A stretch of DNA of 26,920 bases from contig JAFOIS010000038.1 of NCBI GenBank assembly GCA_017420605.1, positions 1 to 26,920 on the forward strand. The letters run 5' to 3'. The notes below the pieces were generated by a model. That model worked only from the letters and a program-made list of their open reading frames with translations. It had not been told where the DNA came from and did no database searches. A program made the translations under genes and the position numbers. Below are positions 15,435 to 24,066 of the stretch, piece after piece. The DNA is from Lachnospiraceae bacterium (GTDB lineage: Bacteria; Bacillota; Clostridia; Lachnospirales; Lachnospiraceae). Every line of letters begins with the position of its first letter. Position 1 is the first letter of the stretch.

Positions 15435-16985
15435 TTATTCAAACCGCGCCGCCCAGGCTTGCGCCCGGCGCGCGTTCATTTCCTCTGTCCGGCCAAGATA
15501 ATCCGGAATACTGCTGACGTTGGCCGCCCGTACGATCTTCTCTCCGCCGCCGTACACCACCTTGGAGATGGCGCCGGGCCCGGCTGCCATGATCGTCTGC
15601 AGCTCTTCCATAATAAGGATGTTGTAAAGGCCCGCGTATCCTTCTTTCGCGAAACCGACGTTCTCGAGGTTTCCCGTCATGTTCTTCTGACGGTAGAGGT
15701 AATACGGCGTCATGCCCATGCTCTCCGCCGCTTCCCTTGCCGCAGCCATAATGTCCCGGCTGTTCTCCGACCCCAGGGATCTGTACCGCTCCATCTCGGC
15801 CTTAAGGCGCGAAGAACGCTTCACGGCGAGCGAATGCACGGTCAGCGCTTCCGGGCCAAGACGCACGATCTCGTCGAACGTATGCTTCATGTCCTCCGCC
15901 GTCTCGCCGGGAAGTCCCGTGATGAGGTCCATGTTGATATCGGTAAAGCCCATATCCCGCGCTTCGGAAAACGCCCTGCGGATATCCTCCGCCGTATGGT
16001 TCCTTCCGACGAGCCGCAGCGTTTTGTCGTTCATGGTCTGCGGGTTGATGGAAATGCGGGAGACGCCCCGCTTTTTCATTTCCGCAAACCGGTATGCGTT
16101 AAGGGTGTCGGGGCGTCCGGCCTCGACCGTATACTCCAGTGTCTCCGCGGTATTGAAATATTGCTCCGTCAGGGCCAGGAGCTTTTCGAAATACCGGTCC
16201 GGGAGCGAGGTCGGCGTTCCGCCGCCGATATAGATGCTCTCCGGCGTCCGGCCTTCCGTAAGGCGCCGGATCTCAAAAAGCTCGCTCTCGAGCGACGCAA
16301 AATACGCGTCGAGATCGCCAAGGTACTTCGCCACGGGTCCCGACGGGAACGTGCAGTAAAGGCAGATCCCCGGACAGAACGGAACGGAGATATAGAGGCT
16401 GTAGCCCGAAAGCAGACCCTCCATGCCGCCGGATACGCGCTTTCCCGAAGAGAGCGCCTCCGCGCCGGAAATGACGCGCAGTTCCCGCTCCGCGATGCCG
16501 CAGGCGAGGGATGCGCGGTCGGATGAAGTATAGTACGTCTCCGAAAGATACCGGAGGATCTCCTCTCTTCCTTTGCCCTGCCGGAGCATCTTCATCGGGA
16601 TCTTCACGGGCCGGATCCCGGAAAGCGTGCCCCACGGAAGCTCTTTCCCCGTTTCTTTGCGAAGCCCCCGGTAAAGCGTCCGCTTGAGGACGTTCTTGAC
16701 CTCCGGACGCGCGATCCCGGGCGGGATCTCTCCTTCGGAAAGGACGTTTCCGTCCCCGTCAAAGAGCCGCACGGCATCTTCTTCGATATCGATCCGGTAA
16801 CGGAGGACCGTCTCCTCCGGAAGAACGCCCTGCTCTTCCGGATCCGCGGACAGGACGCCGGCGCCGCCGTCCGCGGCGGACGTATTCTCCGCCCGCGTTA
16901 CGTCCGCGCCCGGATAAAAACTTTTCACAAGAGAATGGACGTCGTACCAGAAGGAGGCGTCCTGCATGGCTATGACGATCTTCAT
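15435..16985 (-). CDS. hemZ: Radical SAM protein HemZ (coproporphyrinogen dehydrogenase family)
   Basis: 516 residues with an N-terminal region peculiar to HemZ (about 1-195) and then a radical SAM core. The iron-sulfur motif CPGICLYC has Cys204, Cys208 and Cys211. It is followed by SIYIGGGTPTSLPD, the nucleotide-binding YTVEAGRPDT and ISINPQTMND, and MDLITGLPGE. The family is named for oxygen-independent coproporphyrinogen III oxidation, but clostridial members are often found without heme synthesis genes, and none is seen here. The ATG at 16985 is 1 nt after the rel stop, with only a poor SD (GGAAGA, about 13 nt away), so translation is probably coupled to rel. It precedes hisS, a common clostridial order. 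Confidence 0.92.
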   Translation of the reverse strand: MKIVIAMQDASFWYDVHSLVKSFYPGADVTRAENTSAADGGAGVLSADPEEQGVLPEETVLRYRIDIEEDAVRLFDGDGNVLSEGEIPPGIARPEVKNVLKRTLYRGLRKETGKELPWGTLSGIRPVKIPMKMLRQGKGREEILRYLSETYYTSSDRASLACGIAERELRVISGAEALSSGKRVSGGMEGLLSGYSLYISVPFCPGICLYCTFPSGPVAKYLGDLDAYFASLESELFEIRRLTEGRTPESIYIGGGTPTSLPDRYFEKLLALTEQYFNTAETLEYTVEAGRPDTLNAYRFAEMKKRGVSRISINPQTMNDKTLRLVGRNHTAEDIRRAFSEARDMGFTDINMDLITGLPGETAEDMKHTFDEIVRLGPEALTVHSLAVKRSSRLKAEMERYRSLGSENSRDIMAAAREAAESMGMTPYYLYRQKNMTGNLENVGFAKEGYAGLYNILIMEELQTIMAAGPGAISKVVYGGGEKIVRAANVSSIPDYLGRTEEMNARRAQAWAARFE

Positions 16986-16986
16986 A

Positions 16987-19275
16987 TCAGCCGGTCTTCC
17001 GCTCCACGGCGATCACGCTCTCGACGTTCCGCAGTTTTTCCACAAGGCGTCCCAGCATCTCGCGGCTCGTTACCTGGAACGAGATCTCGATCGTAGCCGT
17101 TCCCTGTTTACTTGTGCGCGACGTGAGCGAACCTATGTCGATGTCGCGTTCCGTAAAGATGCGCGAAACGTCGATGATGAGGCCCTTGCGGTTATGCGCG
17201 TAAATATTGAGTTCGGCATAGTAGGCGGCCGGGCCTTTCGTCTCGCCGGGCGCCTGCCATTCGGCTTCGATCAGCCTCGCGCGGTCTTCATCCGACATAT
17301 TGATGACGTTGATGCAGTCCGTCCGGTGGATCGAAATACCGCGGCCCCGCGTGATGAAGCCGACGATCTCGTCGCCCGGGATCGGCGAGCAGCACTTTGA
17401 GAAGCGGACCGCAACGTCCTCGAGTCCATGGACGACGATACCGCTCCGCGTCTTCGTCGACGATGCGGGCGGGTTCTCCTTCGGCTTCTGCGCCGCTTCG
17501 AGGATATCCTGGTCCGTGATGTGCCGCTGCTTGTCCCGGCGTTCGGTATCGATCAGCTTGTTGACGACCTGGCCTTCCTTGAGGCCCCCGTGGCCGACGG
17601 CGGCCAGTACGCTGTCCCAGTCCCGGAACCCGTACTTGCCCATCACGGCGTCCATGTAATCGGATTTCAGATAATCGGTCAGAACGATGCCCTTTTCCTT
17701 TGCGTAGGAAAGGAGCATATCCTTGCCCTTGGTGATGTTGTCTTCCTTGCGCTCGTGCCGGAACCACTGGTTGATCTTGTTCCGGGCCTGCGTCGATTTG
17801 ACGATCGCAAGCCAGTCGAGTGACGGGCCCTTCGCGTTCTGGGAAGTCAGGATCTCGACGCGGTCGCCGTTCCGGAGCACATATTCGATCGGCACCAGTT
17901 TGCCGTTGACACGCGCTCCGATCATCCGGTTGCCGACGGCCGAATGGATGGCATAGGCGAAGTCGATCGTCGTCGATCCGTTCGGCAGCGCTTTTACGTC
18001 GCCGGCCGGCGAGAAACAGTATACGTTTTCCGCGAAAAGATCGAGGTCGCTCTTGACGAGGGACATGAATTCGCGGTTGTCGGACATGTCCTTCTGCCAC
18101 TCGAGGATCTGACGGAGCCAGGCCATCTTCGCCTCTTCGCCGCCTTCCCCGCCCTTCGAGCCGCCGCTCTCCTTATAGCGCCAGTGCGCCGCGATGCCGT
18201 ATTCCGCGGTCTTGTGCATCGCGACGGTACGGATCTGGATCTCGAACGGCTGGCCGCCCGGTCCGATGACCGTCGTATGCAGCGACTGGTACATGTTCTC
18301 CTTGGGCATGGCGATGTAGTCCTTGAAGCGCCCCGGGATCGGCTTGTACATTTCATGAATGACGCCGAGCGCCGCATAGCACTCCGGGATCGTCGCGACG
18401 ATCACCCGGACCGCGAACATATCGTAGATCTGGTCGATCGTCTTGTCCTGGTTGACCATCTTCTTATAAATCGAGAAGAAATGCTTCGCGCGTCCCTCGA
18501 TCTCGCAGGACAGGCCCGCGTCCGCAAGGTGTTCCTTCACCTCCGCGACGATACTGTCGACGAACGCCTGGCGTTCGCTCTTCTTGAGACTCACCTTGCT
18601 CACAAGGTCGTAGTAGACGTCCGGATGAAGGAACTTCAGGGAAAGGTCGTCCAGCTCGATCTTGATCTTCGAAATACCTAGCCGGGCCGCGAGCGGCGCG
18701 TAGATATCCATCGTCTCCTTCGCGATCTCCGCCTGCTTTTCGGGCCGCAGGTACTGAAGCGTCCGCATGTTGTGGAGGCGGTCCGCCAGCTTGATGACGA
18801 TGACCCGGATATCCTTGGCCATGGCAAGGAACATCTTGCGCAGGTTCTCCGCCTGCATCTCGACCTTGTCCGCTTTGTAATTGATCTTATTCAGTTTGGA
18901 AACGCCGTCCACGAGCTGGGATACGTCCTGCCCGAACATTTCCGTGAGCTGCTCCTGCGTAATAGGCGTATCCTCGACGACGTCGTGCAGAAGACCCGCC
19001 TCGATCGTTTCCTTGTCGAGCTCGAGGTCCGCCAGGATCAGGGCAACGCACAGGGGATGGATGATATAGGGTTCGCCGGATTTGCGGTGCTGGTCCTTAT
19101 GGGCCTCCGACGCTACCTGATAGGCCTTTTCGATCCCGGAAAGATCCCCCGAGGGATGATAACGGCGCACACGGACCATAAGCTCCCTGAACAGTTCGTC
19201 CGGGGAACGCATTTCGTCGGGCTTCAGGAGCCTCGCGTCTATCTGCAGGATCTTCTCGCTTACCGGGTCAGTCAT
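16987..19275 (-). CDS. rel: Bifunctional (p)ppGpp synthetase/hydrolase Rel
   Basis: Stringent response enzyme, 762 residues. Domains in order: an HD hydrolase (His73; HDVVEDT at 97-103, the HDxxED motif expected of an active hydrolase), a RelA/SpoT synthetase (about 235-350, with GRAKHFFSIYKKM and YDMFAVRVIV), a TGS domain (around VYCFSPAGDVKALPNGSTTIDFAYAIHS), and a C-terminal ACT domain (AELNIYAHNRKGLIIDVSRIF). The SD is weak (GGA and a run of A before ATG 19275). The upstream gap holds a terminator-like hairpin. dtd, often next to rel in Firmicutes, is not between rel and hemZ. Confidence 0.97.
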   Translation of the reverse strand: MTDPVSEKILQIDARLLKPDEMRSPDELFRELMVRVRRYHPSGDLSGIEKAYQVASEAHKDQHRKSGEPYIIHPLCVALILADLELDKETIEAGLLHDVVEDTPITQEQLTEMFGQDVSQLVDGVSKLNKINYKADKVEMQAENLRKMFLAMAKDIRVIVIKLADRLHNMRTLQYLRPEKQAEIAKETMDIYAPLAARLGISKIKIELDDLSLKFLHPDVYYDLVSKVSLKKSERQAFVDSIVAEVKEHLADAGLSCEIEGRAKHFFSIYKKMVNQDKTIDQIYDMFAVRVIVATIPECYAALGVIHEMYKPIPGRFKDYIAMPKENMYQSLHTTVIGPGGQPFEIQIRTVAMHKTAEYGIAAHWRYKESGGSKGGEGGEEAKMAWLRQILEWQKDMSDNREFMSLVKSDLDLFAENVYCFSPAGDVKALPNGSTTIDFAYAIHSAVGNRMIGARVNGKLVPIEYVLRNGDRVEILTSQNAKGPSLDWLAIVKSTQARNKINQWFRHERKEDNITKGKDMLLSYAKEKGIVLTDYLKSDYMDAVMGKYGFRDWDSVLAAVGHGGLKEGQVVNKLIDTERRDKQRHITDQDILEAAQKPKENPPASSTKTRSGIVVHGLEDVAVRFSKCCSPIPGDEIVGFITRGRGISIHRTDCINVINMSDEDRARLIEAEWQAPGETKGPAAYYAELNIYAHNRKGLIIDVSRIFTERDIDIGSLTSRTSKQGTATIEISFQVTSREMLGRLVEKLRNVESVIAVERKTG

Positions 19276-19320
19276 ACTTTTTTTCCGTCTTCAGCTCTTC
19301 CGGTGTTTCCGTATTTACGC

Positions 19321-19350
19321 AAAAGTCAGGCACCGCGAGCGGTTCCTGAC
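19321..19350 (-). terminator. Terminator-like hairpin between apt and rel
   Basis: On the minus strand GTCAGG/CCTGAC (19350-19345 with 19330-19325) plus an inner ACCG/CGGT stem, one mismatch, 4-nt loop, followed by only four T. It lies 21 nt after the apt stop and about 46 nt before the rel ATG. It probably attenuates rather than fully terminates. Confidence 0.55.
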
Positions 19351-19371
19351 CCTGTTTCTTAAAAGTGTTCT

Positions 19372-19896
19372 TTACGCGCCTTCGTACTGAATGACGGTCT
19401 CGACCGGATAATCACCGATGGCCTTGCGGCCTTCGAGGCCCTTCAGTTCGATCAGGAACAGGTTCATGACGACTTCGCCGCCCAGCATCTCAAAAAGCTT
19501 GATCGCCGCGGCGACCGTGCCGCCCGTCGCGACGAGGTCGTCGACAATGACGACTTTCTGTCCGGGCTTTATGGAGTCCTTGTGGATCTCGATCTCCGCC
19601 GAGCCATATTCCAGCTCGTATTTGATCGAGACCGTCTCGGCCGGAAGTTTGCCCTTCTTGCGGATCGGTACGAACGGCTTGTGCAGGTTGTAGGCGATCG
19701 GCGCGCCGAAGATGAACCCGCGCGCTTCGAGGCCGGCGACGACGTCGAAGTCTACGCCTTCCAGTTTTTTCTGCATCTCGTCAATGGCGAGCTTCAGCCC
19801 GTCGGCATCCGTAAGCACGGTCGTGACGTCGCGGAACATGATGCCTTCCTTCGGATAATCCGGAATACAGCGGACATACTCTTCTAATGCTTTCAT
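19372..19896 (-). CDS. apt: Adenine phosphoribosyltransferase
   Basis: Purine salvage: adenine plus PRPP to AMP. 174 residues, normal length. The start MKALEEYVRCIPDYPKEGIMFRD is typical. EARGFIFGAPIA and RKKGKLP form the base and phosphate sites. The PRPP motif VVIVDDLVATGGT is at 115-127. SD AAAGGAG precedes ATG 19896. It has its own good promoter 64 nt upstream and precedes rel, as in other Firmicutes. Confidence 0.97.
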   Translation of the reverse strand: MKALEEYVRCIPDYPKEGIMFRDVTTVLTDADGLKLAIDEMQKKLEGVDFDVVAGLEARGFIFGAPIAYNLHKPFVPIRKKGKLPAETVSIKYELEYGSAEIEIHKDSIKPGQKVVIVDDLVATGGTVAAAIKLFEMLGGEVVMNLFLIELKGLEGRKAIGDYPVETVIQYEGA

Positions 19897-19920
19897 GATC
19901 TCTCCTTTATCACAGGGAAA

Positions 19921-19934
19921 CCCGCCCGGGCGGG
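19921..19934. repeat. 14-bp perfect GC palindrome in the apt leader
   Basis: CCCGCCCGGGCGGG, between the apt promoter and SD. It could be a protein-binding operator in DNA or a short hairpin (5-bp stem, 4-nt loop) in the mRNA. No T run follows. Confidence 0.6.
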
Positions 19935-19959
19935 GTGCATAGTGAAAAAACCGGTTAAT

Positions 19960-19988
19960 ATTATAGCATTTTCAGCAATATCATGCAA
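19960..19988 (-). promoter_or_regulatory. Promoter of apt
   Basis: Minus strand -35 TTGCAT (19988-19983), exact 17-bp spacer, perfect -10 TATAAT (19965-19960). Start expected near 19953. It shares the heptamer CTTGCAT with the divIC and tRNA promoters. Confidence 0.88.
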
Positions 19989-19997
19989 GATACGCAA

Positions 19998-20036
19998 GCG
20001 TCCGCCGGAAGGGCGGATGGGCGTCCGGAGGGCGGG
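19998..20036. repeat. Imperfect GC-rich tandem repeat after recJ
   Basis: Two related units, GCGTCCGCCGGAAGGGCGG (19998-20016) and GCGTCCGGAGGGCGGG (20021-20036), in the recJ-apt gap. The first can form a 6-bp hairpin (TCCGCC with GGCGGA). There is no T run, so no terminator is claimed. Confidence 0.45.
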
Positions 20037-20067
20037 ATAAGCCGCACCGTAACGCGCGCCGCTTAGT

Positions 20068-21750
20068 TTACATAAAATCTGTCACGACCGCCTGCAGGAT
20101 GCGCCTGCCGTTCCAGTTGTCGATCTGCGGATAATAGGCGACGGTAAGATTCGGATCCCGCCGTACCCTCGTCACGAGCTCCGGGGCGTTCCGGAAGGAG
20201 ACCGCGTCGAGGCGGCTTCCGCCGGAAACGAGCGTCATTTTCGCGACGTTCCCTTTTGCGCCGATAATGCGGCAGCCTTCGATACGGACATCCTTTTCCG
20301 CAAACAGAGGCCTCTCGTTCTCTTTGCCGAAGGGTTCCAGAAGGCGCATCTCTTCGATCAGCTTCTCGCTCACATACCGGATCGGCACGGCGGCGTCGAT
20401 ATGGAGCACATCCTTAAGATCGTCCTCCTCCAGCGTGCAGGCGTCGTTGAGGCGCTGCCGCAGCGCATCGATGTTCTCCGGAAGGATCGTGAGCCCCGCC
20501 GCCATCGGATGGCCGCCCGCACGGACGAGGATATCGCCGACGCGCGAAAGCTCCTGCATCATGGAATAGGCGGGAATGGACCGTCCGGAGCCTTTGACTT
20601 CTCCGCCGGACGGCGCAAGGATGAAAGTGGGCCGGCTCACCCGTTCCCGGATCCGGCCGGCGACGATCCCGGCGACCGACGGATGCACTTCCGGAAGATA
20701 CAGGACCAGAACGCGGTCAAGCTTTCCGCCCTGTTCCGCGATCCTGCTTACGGCCGCCCGGACGCCCTCCTCGGTCAGCGCCTTCCTGCTTTCATTGAGG
20801 GCGCGGAGCTCCGCGGCATAACGCCGGGCTTCCTCTCCCTTCGCAAAAAGCAGATCGAGCGCGCGCGTCGCGGTATCGAGACGTCCTCCGGCATTGATGC
20901 TCGGTCCCAGGATATAGCCGATATGATAGGTATCGATCGAGGCTGCATCGATGCCGCACGCTTCGCAAAGCGCGAGGATCCCTTCGTTATCCGTTCTGCG
21001 GAGCCGCTTTAATCCTTCTTTCACGAGGATGCGGTTCTCGCCGGTCAGATCCACGATATCGGCCACTGTCGCCATGGCGACGTAGGGAAGCAGGCCGTAG
21101 GCCTCTTCCGCCCTCCTTCCGGCCGCTTTCGTGAGCGCTTCTATAAAACGGTATGCGACGCCGGCGCCGCAGAGCGACTTGTACGGATAAGGGCAGTCGG
21201 GACGGTGGGGATCCAGGACGGCGTCCGCCGGCGGGATCTCAAAGACCTCATGGTGATCCGTGACGATCACCTTCATGCCCAGTTCGGCCGCCAGTCCGAC
21301 CTCTTTTGCGGCGGCGATCCCGTTGTCGCAGGTAATAAGGAACGAAACGCCGTCGCGCGCAGCTTCCCGGATCAGGCGTTCCGACAGGCCGTACCCGTCC
21401 ACGGCTCTGTCCGGGATCGCGGCGTCCGCGTCGGCACCCAGCGCCCGGAGTCCCGTAAGCAGAATGTAGGACGCCATCACCCCGTCAACATCATAATCGC
21501 CGATGACGCGTATACGCGCGCCACCGGCAATCTCTTTCATCGTAAGACCGACAGCCTTATCCATATCCCTCATGGCATACGGGTCGCCCAGATCTTCCAT
21601 GGTGCCGTAGAGATACCGCTGTATCTCGTCTTTTTCCACGGCCCCGCGGTTGCGGATCAGGCGTGCTGTCAGGGGATCGATGCCGAACGTACGGGCGATC
21701 TCATTGAAATCGGCCCTCTTTGCGGCGATCATCCATTTCTTATCTGTCAT
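20068..21750 (-). CDS. recJ: Single-stranded-DNA-specific exonuclease RecJ
   Basis: 5'-3' ssDNA exonuclease of the DHH family used in repair and recombination. 560 residues, near the usual bacterial core length. The DHH domain has DYDVDG (85-90), ITCDNGI and TDHHE (164-168). The DHHA1 region includes AGRIRERVSRPTFIL, and later GGHPMAAGLTI. A C-terminal OB-like domain ends in ILQAVVTDFM. Its ATG overlaps the secDF stop by 4 nt (ATGA), so translation is coupled. It lies between secDF and apt as in other clostridia. Confidence 0.96.
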   Translation of the reverse strand: MTDKKWMIAAKRADFNEIARTFGIDPLTARLIRNRGAVEKDEIQRYLYGTMEDLGDPYAMRDMDKAVGLTMKEIAGGARIRVIGDYDVDGVMASYILLTGLRALGADADAAIPDRAVDGYGLSERLIREAARDGVSFLITCDNGIAAAKEVGLAAELGMKVIVTDHHEVFEIPPADAVLDPHRPDCPYPYKSLCGAGVAYRFIEALTKAAGRRAEEAYGLLPYVAMATVADIVDLTGENRILVKEGLKRLRRTDNEGILALCEACGIDAASIDTYHIGYILGPSINAGGRLDTATRALDLLFAKGEEARRYAAELRALNESRKALTEEGVRAAVSRIAEQGGKLDRVLVLYLPEVHPSVAGIVAGRIRERVSRPTFILAPSGGEVKGSGRSIPAYSMMQELSRVGDILVRAGGHPMAAGLTILPENIDALRQRLNDACTLEEDDLKDVLHIDAAVPIRYVSEKLIEEMRLLEPFGKENERPLFAEKDVRIEGCRIIGAKGNVAKMTLVSGGSRLDAVSFRNAPELVTRVRRDPNLTVAYYPQIDNWNGRRILQAVVTDFM

Positions 21751-24050
21751 TTTTTCTTTTTGCGGATCACGTTCGGATTGCCGCCTGCTTTCTCCTCAGC
21801 CTCGGGCGCCGTCTTCTGCGCGCCGAGCTTCCCGGCTTTCATCAGATGCCACAGCGGGCCCGTGATGCAGACTGAAGACCAGCCGCCGGCGACGATGCCG
21901 ACCATGAGCGGCAGCGCGAATTCCCGGATCGACGGCACGCCGACCACGTAAAGGGCCGCGATCGAGGCGAAGGTCGTAATGGACGTCAGGATCGAACGCG
22001 TCAGGGTCTGGGAGATCGACGTGTCGACAAGCTTCTCGAGATTCGGCTTCGAACCGCCGTTCCTGAGGTTCTCGCGGATACGGTCGAAGATAACGATCGT
22101 CGCGTTGATCGAATAGCCGAGGATCGTCAGCATGCAGGCAATGAACGAGCTGCCGACCGAGATCCGGACGATCGCGTAAGCGGCGAAAACGACAAGGACG
22201 TCGTGCGCGAGCGCAATGACCGCGCTGGAAGCGAACCGGATATCCTTGAACCGGATCCAGATGTAAAGAAGCATAAGGATGATGGAAATGATGACGGCGA
22301 TCACCGCGTCACGGCGCATTTCCGAACTGATGGTCGCGGAAATGCTTTCCGAAAGGACGCTGCCTTCCGTCACGCCGAAGGTCTCCTCCAGCTTGTCGCC
22401 GAGGGCGAGCCGCTCGTCGGCGTTAAGATCGCGCGTCTTGATGACGACCTGGTTGGAGCCCGCCGTCTTCAGCATGGAAATGTTCGCTTCCGAACCCGTC
22501 ACTTCCGCAACGACCGGCTTCACTTCCTTCTCAAGGCGCTCCATCGAATAGTCTTCGGCGAAATCCACCGTCGTGTTGGTGCCGCCGACGAAATCCAGGC
22601 TGAGGTTGAGTGCGCCCTTGCCTGCGCCGCCGTTAATGGCCATCGCGGCCGGTCCGAGCAGGATCACGCAGAGCGAAATAATGAAGAACAGTTTCCGGCG
22701 GCGGACAAACGAGATCATCTTTCCCTTGCCGGTCCGTGCCCAGTATTTGCGGTCCTTCACGCCCGCGGCGTACACCGCGTTGATGAGGATCCGCGCAATG
22801 ACGAGTGCCGTGAACATGGACAGCGCAACGCCGAGCGCCAGCGTCATGGCGAAGCCCTTGATCGGGCCGGAGCCCATAAATCCGAGGACAGCCGCCGCGA
22901 TGAGGGTCGTGACGTTGCCGTCGATGATGGCCGACATGGCCTTGTGGAAACCGCTGCGGATCGCACCGGAGACCGAAGCGCCCGCCTGCAGTTCTTCTTT
23001 GATACGCGCGAAGATGATGACGTTCGCGTCGACGGCCATACCGATCGAAAGAACGATACCGGCGATGCCCGGAAGCGTCAGCGTCAGATCGAACGCGTTG
23101 AGCAGAAGAAGCATCAGCGCCGTATAGAGCGCAAGAACGACCGCGGCGATGGCGCCCGGTACAAGATAGGCGATGATCATGATCAGCATGACGATCACGA
23201 TGCCGATCCCGCCGCCGATAAGCGACGTGCGGATCGCGTCGATGCCGAGCTGCGCGCCGACGACCTTGGACTGCAGCTCATGCAGTTCAAGCTTCAGGCC
23301 GCCGATGCGGATGAAGGAAGCGAGCTGGTTCGCGACCTCGATGCTCTCCATGCCCTGGATGATCGCGTGCCCGTCGGTAATGGCGCTCTGGACTCTCGGA
23401 ACGGAGACGAACGCGCCGTCATAGTAGATACCGATGGTCTCGCCGGACGCATAGGCGCGGGTCGTCGCTTCGGCGAACTTGTCGCGGCCTTCGCCGGTGA
23501 ACTCGAGCGCCACGACGTACTCCGTCGCGCCCGTGGTCTGAGAGGTCTGCGCCTGCCCCGTGGCGGAAGCCACTTCCGAGCCTTCGCAGACGATCGAGCC
23601 CTTCGCGGCCAGTTCTTCGAGCGTGTAATTCAGCTCGTAATAGCCTGTGGAGCCGATGCCGTAGTTCTTGTTGCCGTCATTGTCCGTTTCGGCGATAAAG
23701 TACAGCGAGCCCGGTGTTCCGAGGTCCCGGAGGATCTCGTCGGCGTCCGTCACGCCCGGGATCTCGACCGTGATCCGGTTGAGACCTTCCTGGTAGACGT
23801 TCGCTTCGGTGCTGTACGAATCGACACGGCGCTGCAGCTTATAGATGGTATCCGCCATGTCGGAGGCGGACGGCGTCGCGTCGCTCGTCTCATAGGTGAT
23901 GGAAACACCGCCCGAAAGATCAAGACCCGTCTTGATGTTCCGCGCCGCGCCCGATCCTGTCGCGCCCCAGCCCGCCGCTGCCGTGTAAATGGCCAGCGCG
24001 AGGATGACGGCGGTCAGGATCAGCACAAAAATGCCTGTTTTCTTTCTCAT
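21747..24050 (-). CDS. secDF: Fused protein translocase subunit SecDF
   Basis: Proton-driven helper of Sec export, 767 residues with SecD and SecF in one chain. SecD part: TM1 at 6-26, the conserved TGLDLSGGV (41-49), a large external P1-type domain (about 50-265), then membrane helices with GMAVDANVIIFARIKEE (337-353). SecF part starts near 445: TM at about 453-472, LDFVGGTN (485-492), then helices with GYSINATIVIFDRIREN. The C-terminus is basic (IRKKKK). An Ala/Thr/Gln-rich insert occurs near 160-176. A purine SD (AAAAGGGG) precedes ATG 24050. scfB lies 16 nt upstream. Confidence 0.97.
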   Translation of the reverse strand: MRKKTGIFVLILTAVILALAIYTAAAGWGATGSGAARNIKTGLDLSGGVSITYETSDATPSASDMADTIYKLQRRVDSYSTEANVYQEGLNRITVEIPGVTDADEILRDLGTPGSLYFIAETDNDGNKNYGIGSTGYYELNYTLEELAAKGSIVCEGSEVASATGQAQTSQTTGATEYVVALEFTGEGRDKFAEATTRAYASGETIGIYYDGAFVSVPRVQSAITDGHAIIQGMESIEVANQLASFIRIGGLKLELHELQSKVVGAQLGIDAIRTSLIGGGIGIVIVMLIMIIAYLVPGAIAAVVLALYTALMLLLLNAFDLTLTLPGIAGIVLSIGMAVDANVIIFARIKEELQAGASVSGAIRSGFHKAMSAIIDGNVTTLIAAAVLGFMGSGPIKGFAMTLALGVALSMFTALVIARILINAVYAAGVKDRKYWARTGKGKMISFVRRRKLFFIISLCVILLGPAAMAINGGAGKGALNLSLDFVGGTNTTVDFAEDYSMERLEKEVKPVVAEVTGSEANISMLKTAGSNQVVIKTRDLNADERLALGDKLEETFGVTEGSVLSESISATISSEMRRDAVIAVIISIILMLLYIWIRFKDIRFASSAVIALAHDVLVVFAAYAIVRISVGSSFIACMLTILGYSINATIVIFDRIRENLRNGGSKPNLEKLVDTSISQTLTRSILTSITTFASIAALYVVGVPSIREFALPLMVGIVAGGWSSVCITGPLWHLMKAGKLGAQKTAPEAEEKAGGNPNVIRKKKK

Positions 24051-24066
24051 TTCCGCAATTCCCCTT

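Noticed and set aside
19989..20060. Intrinsic terminator after recJ
   Set aside because: GC-rich hairpins are possible but no T run follows on the minus strand.
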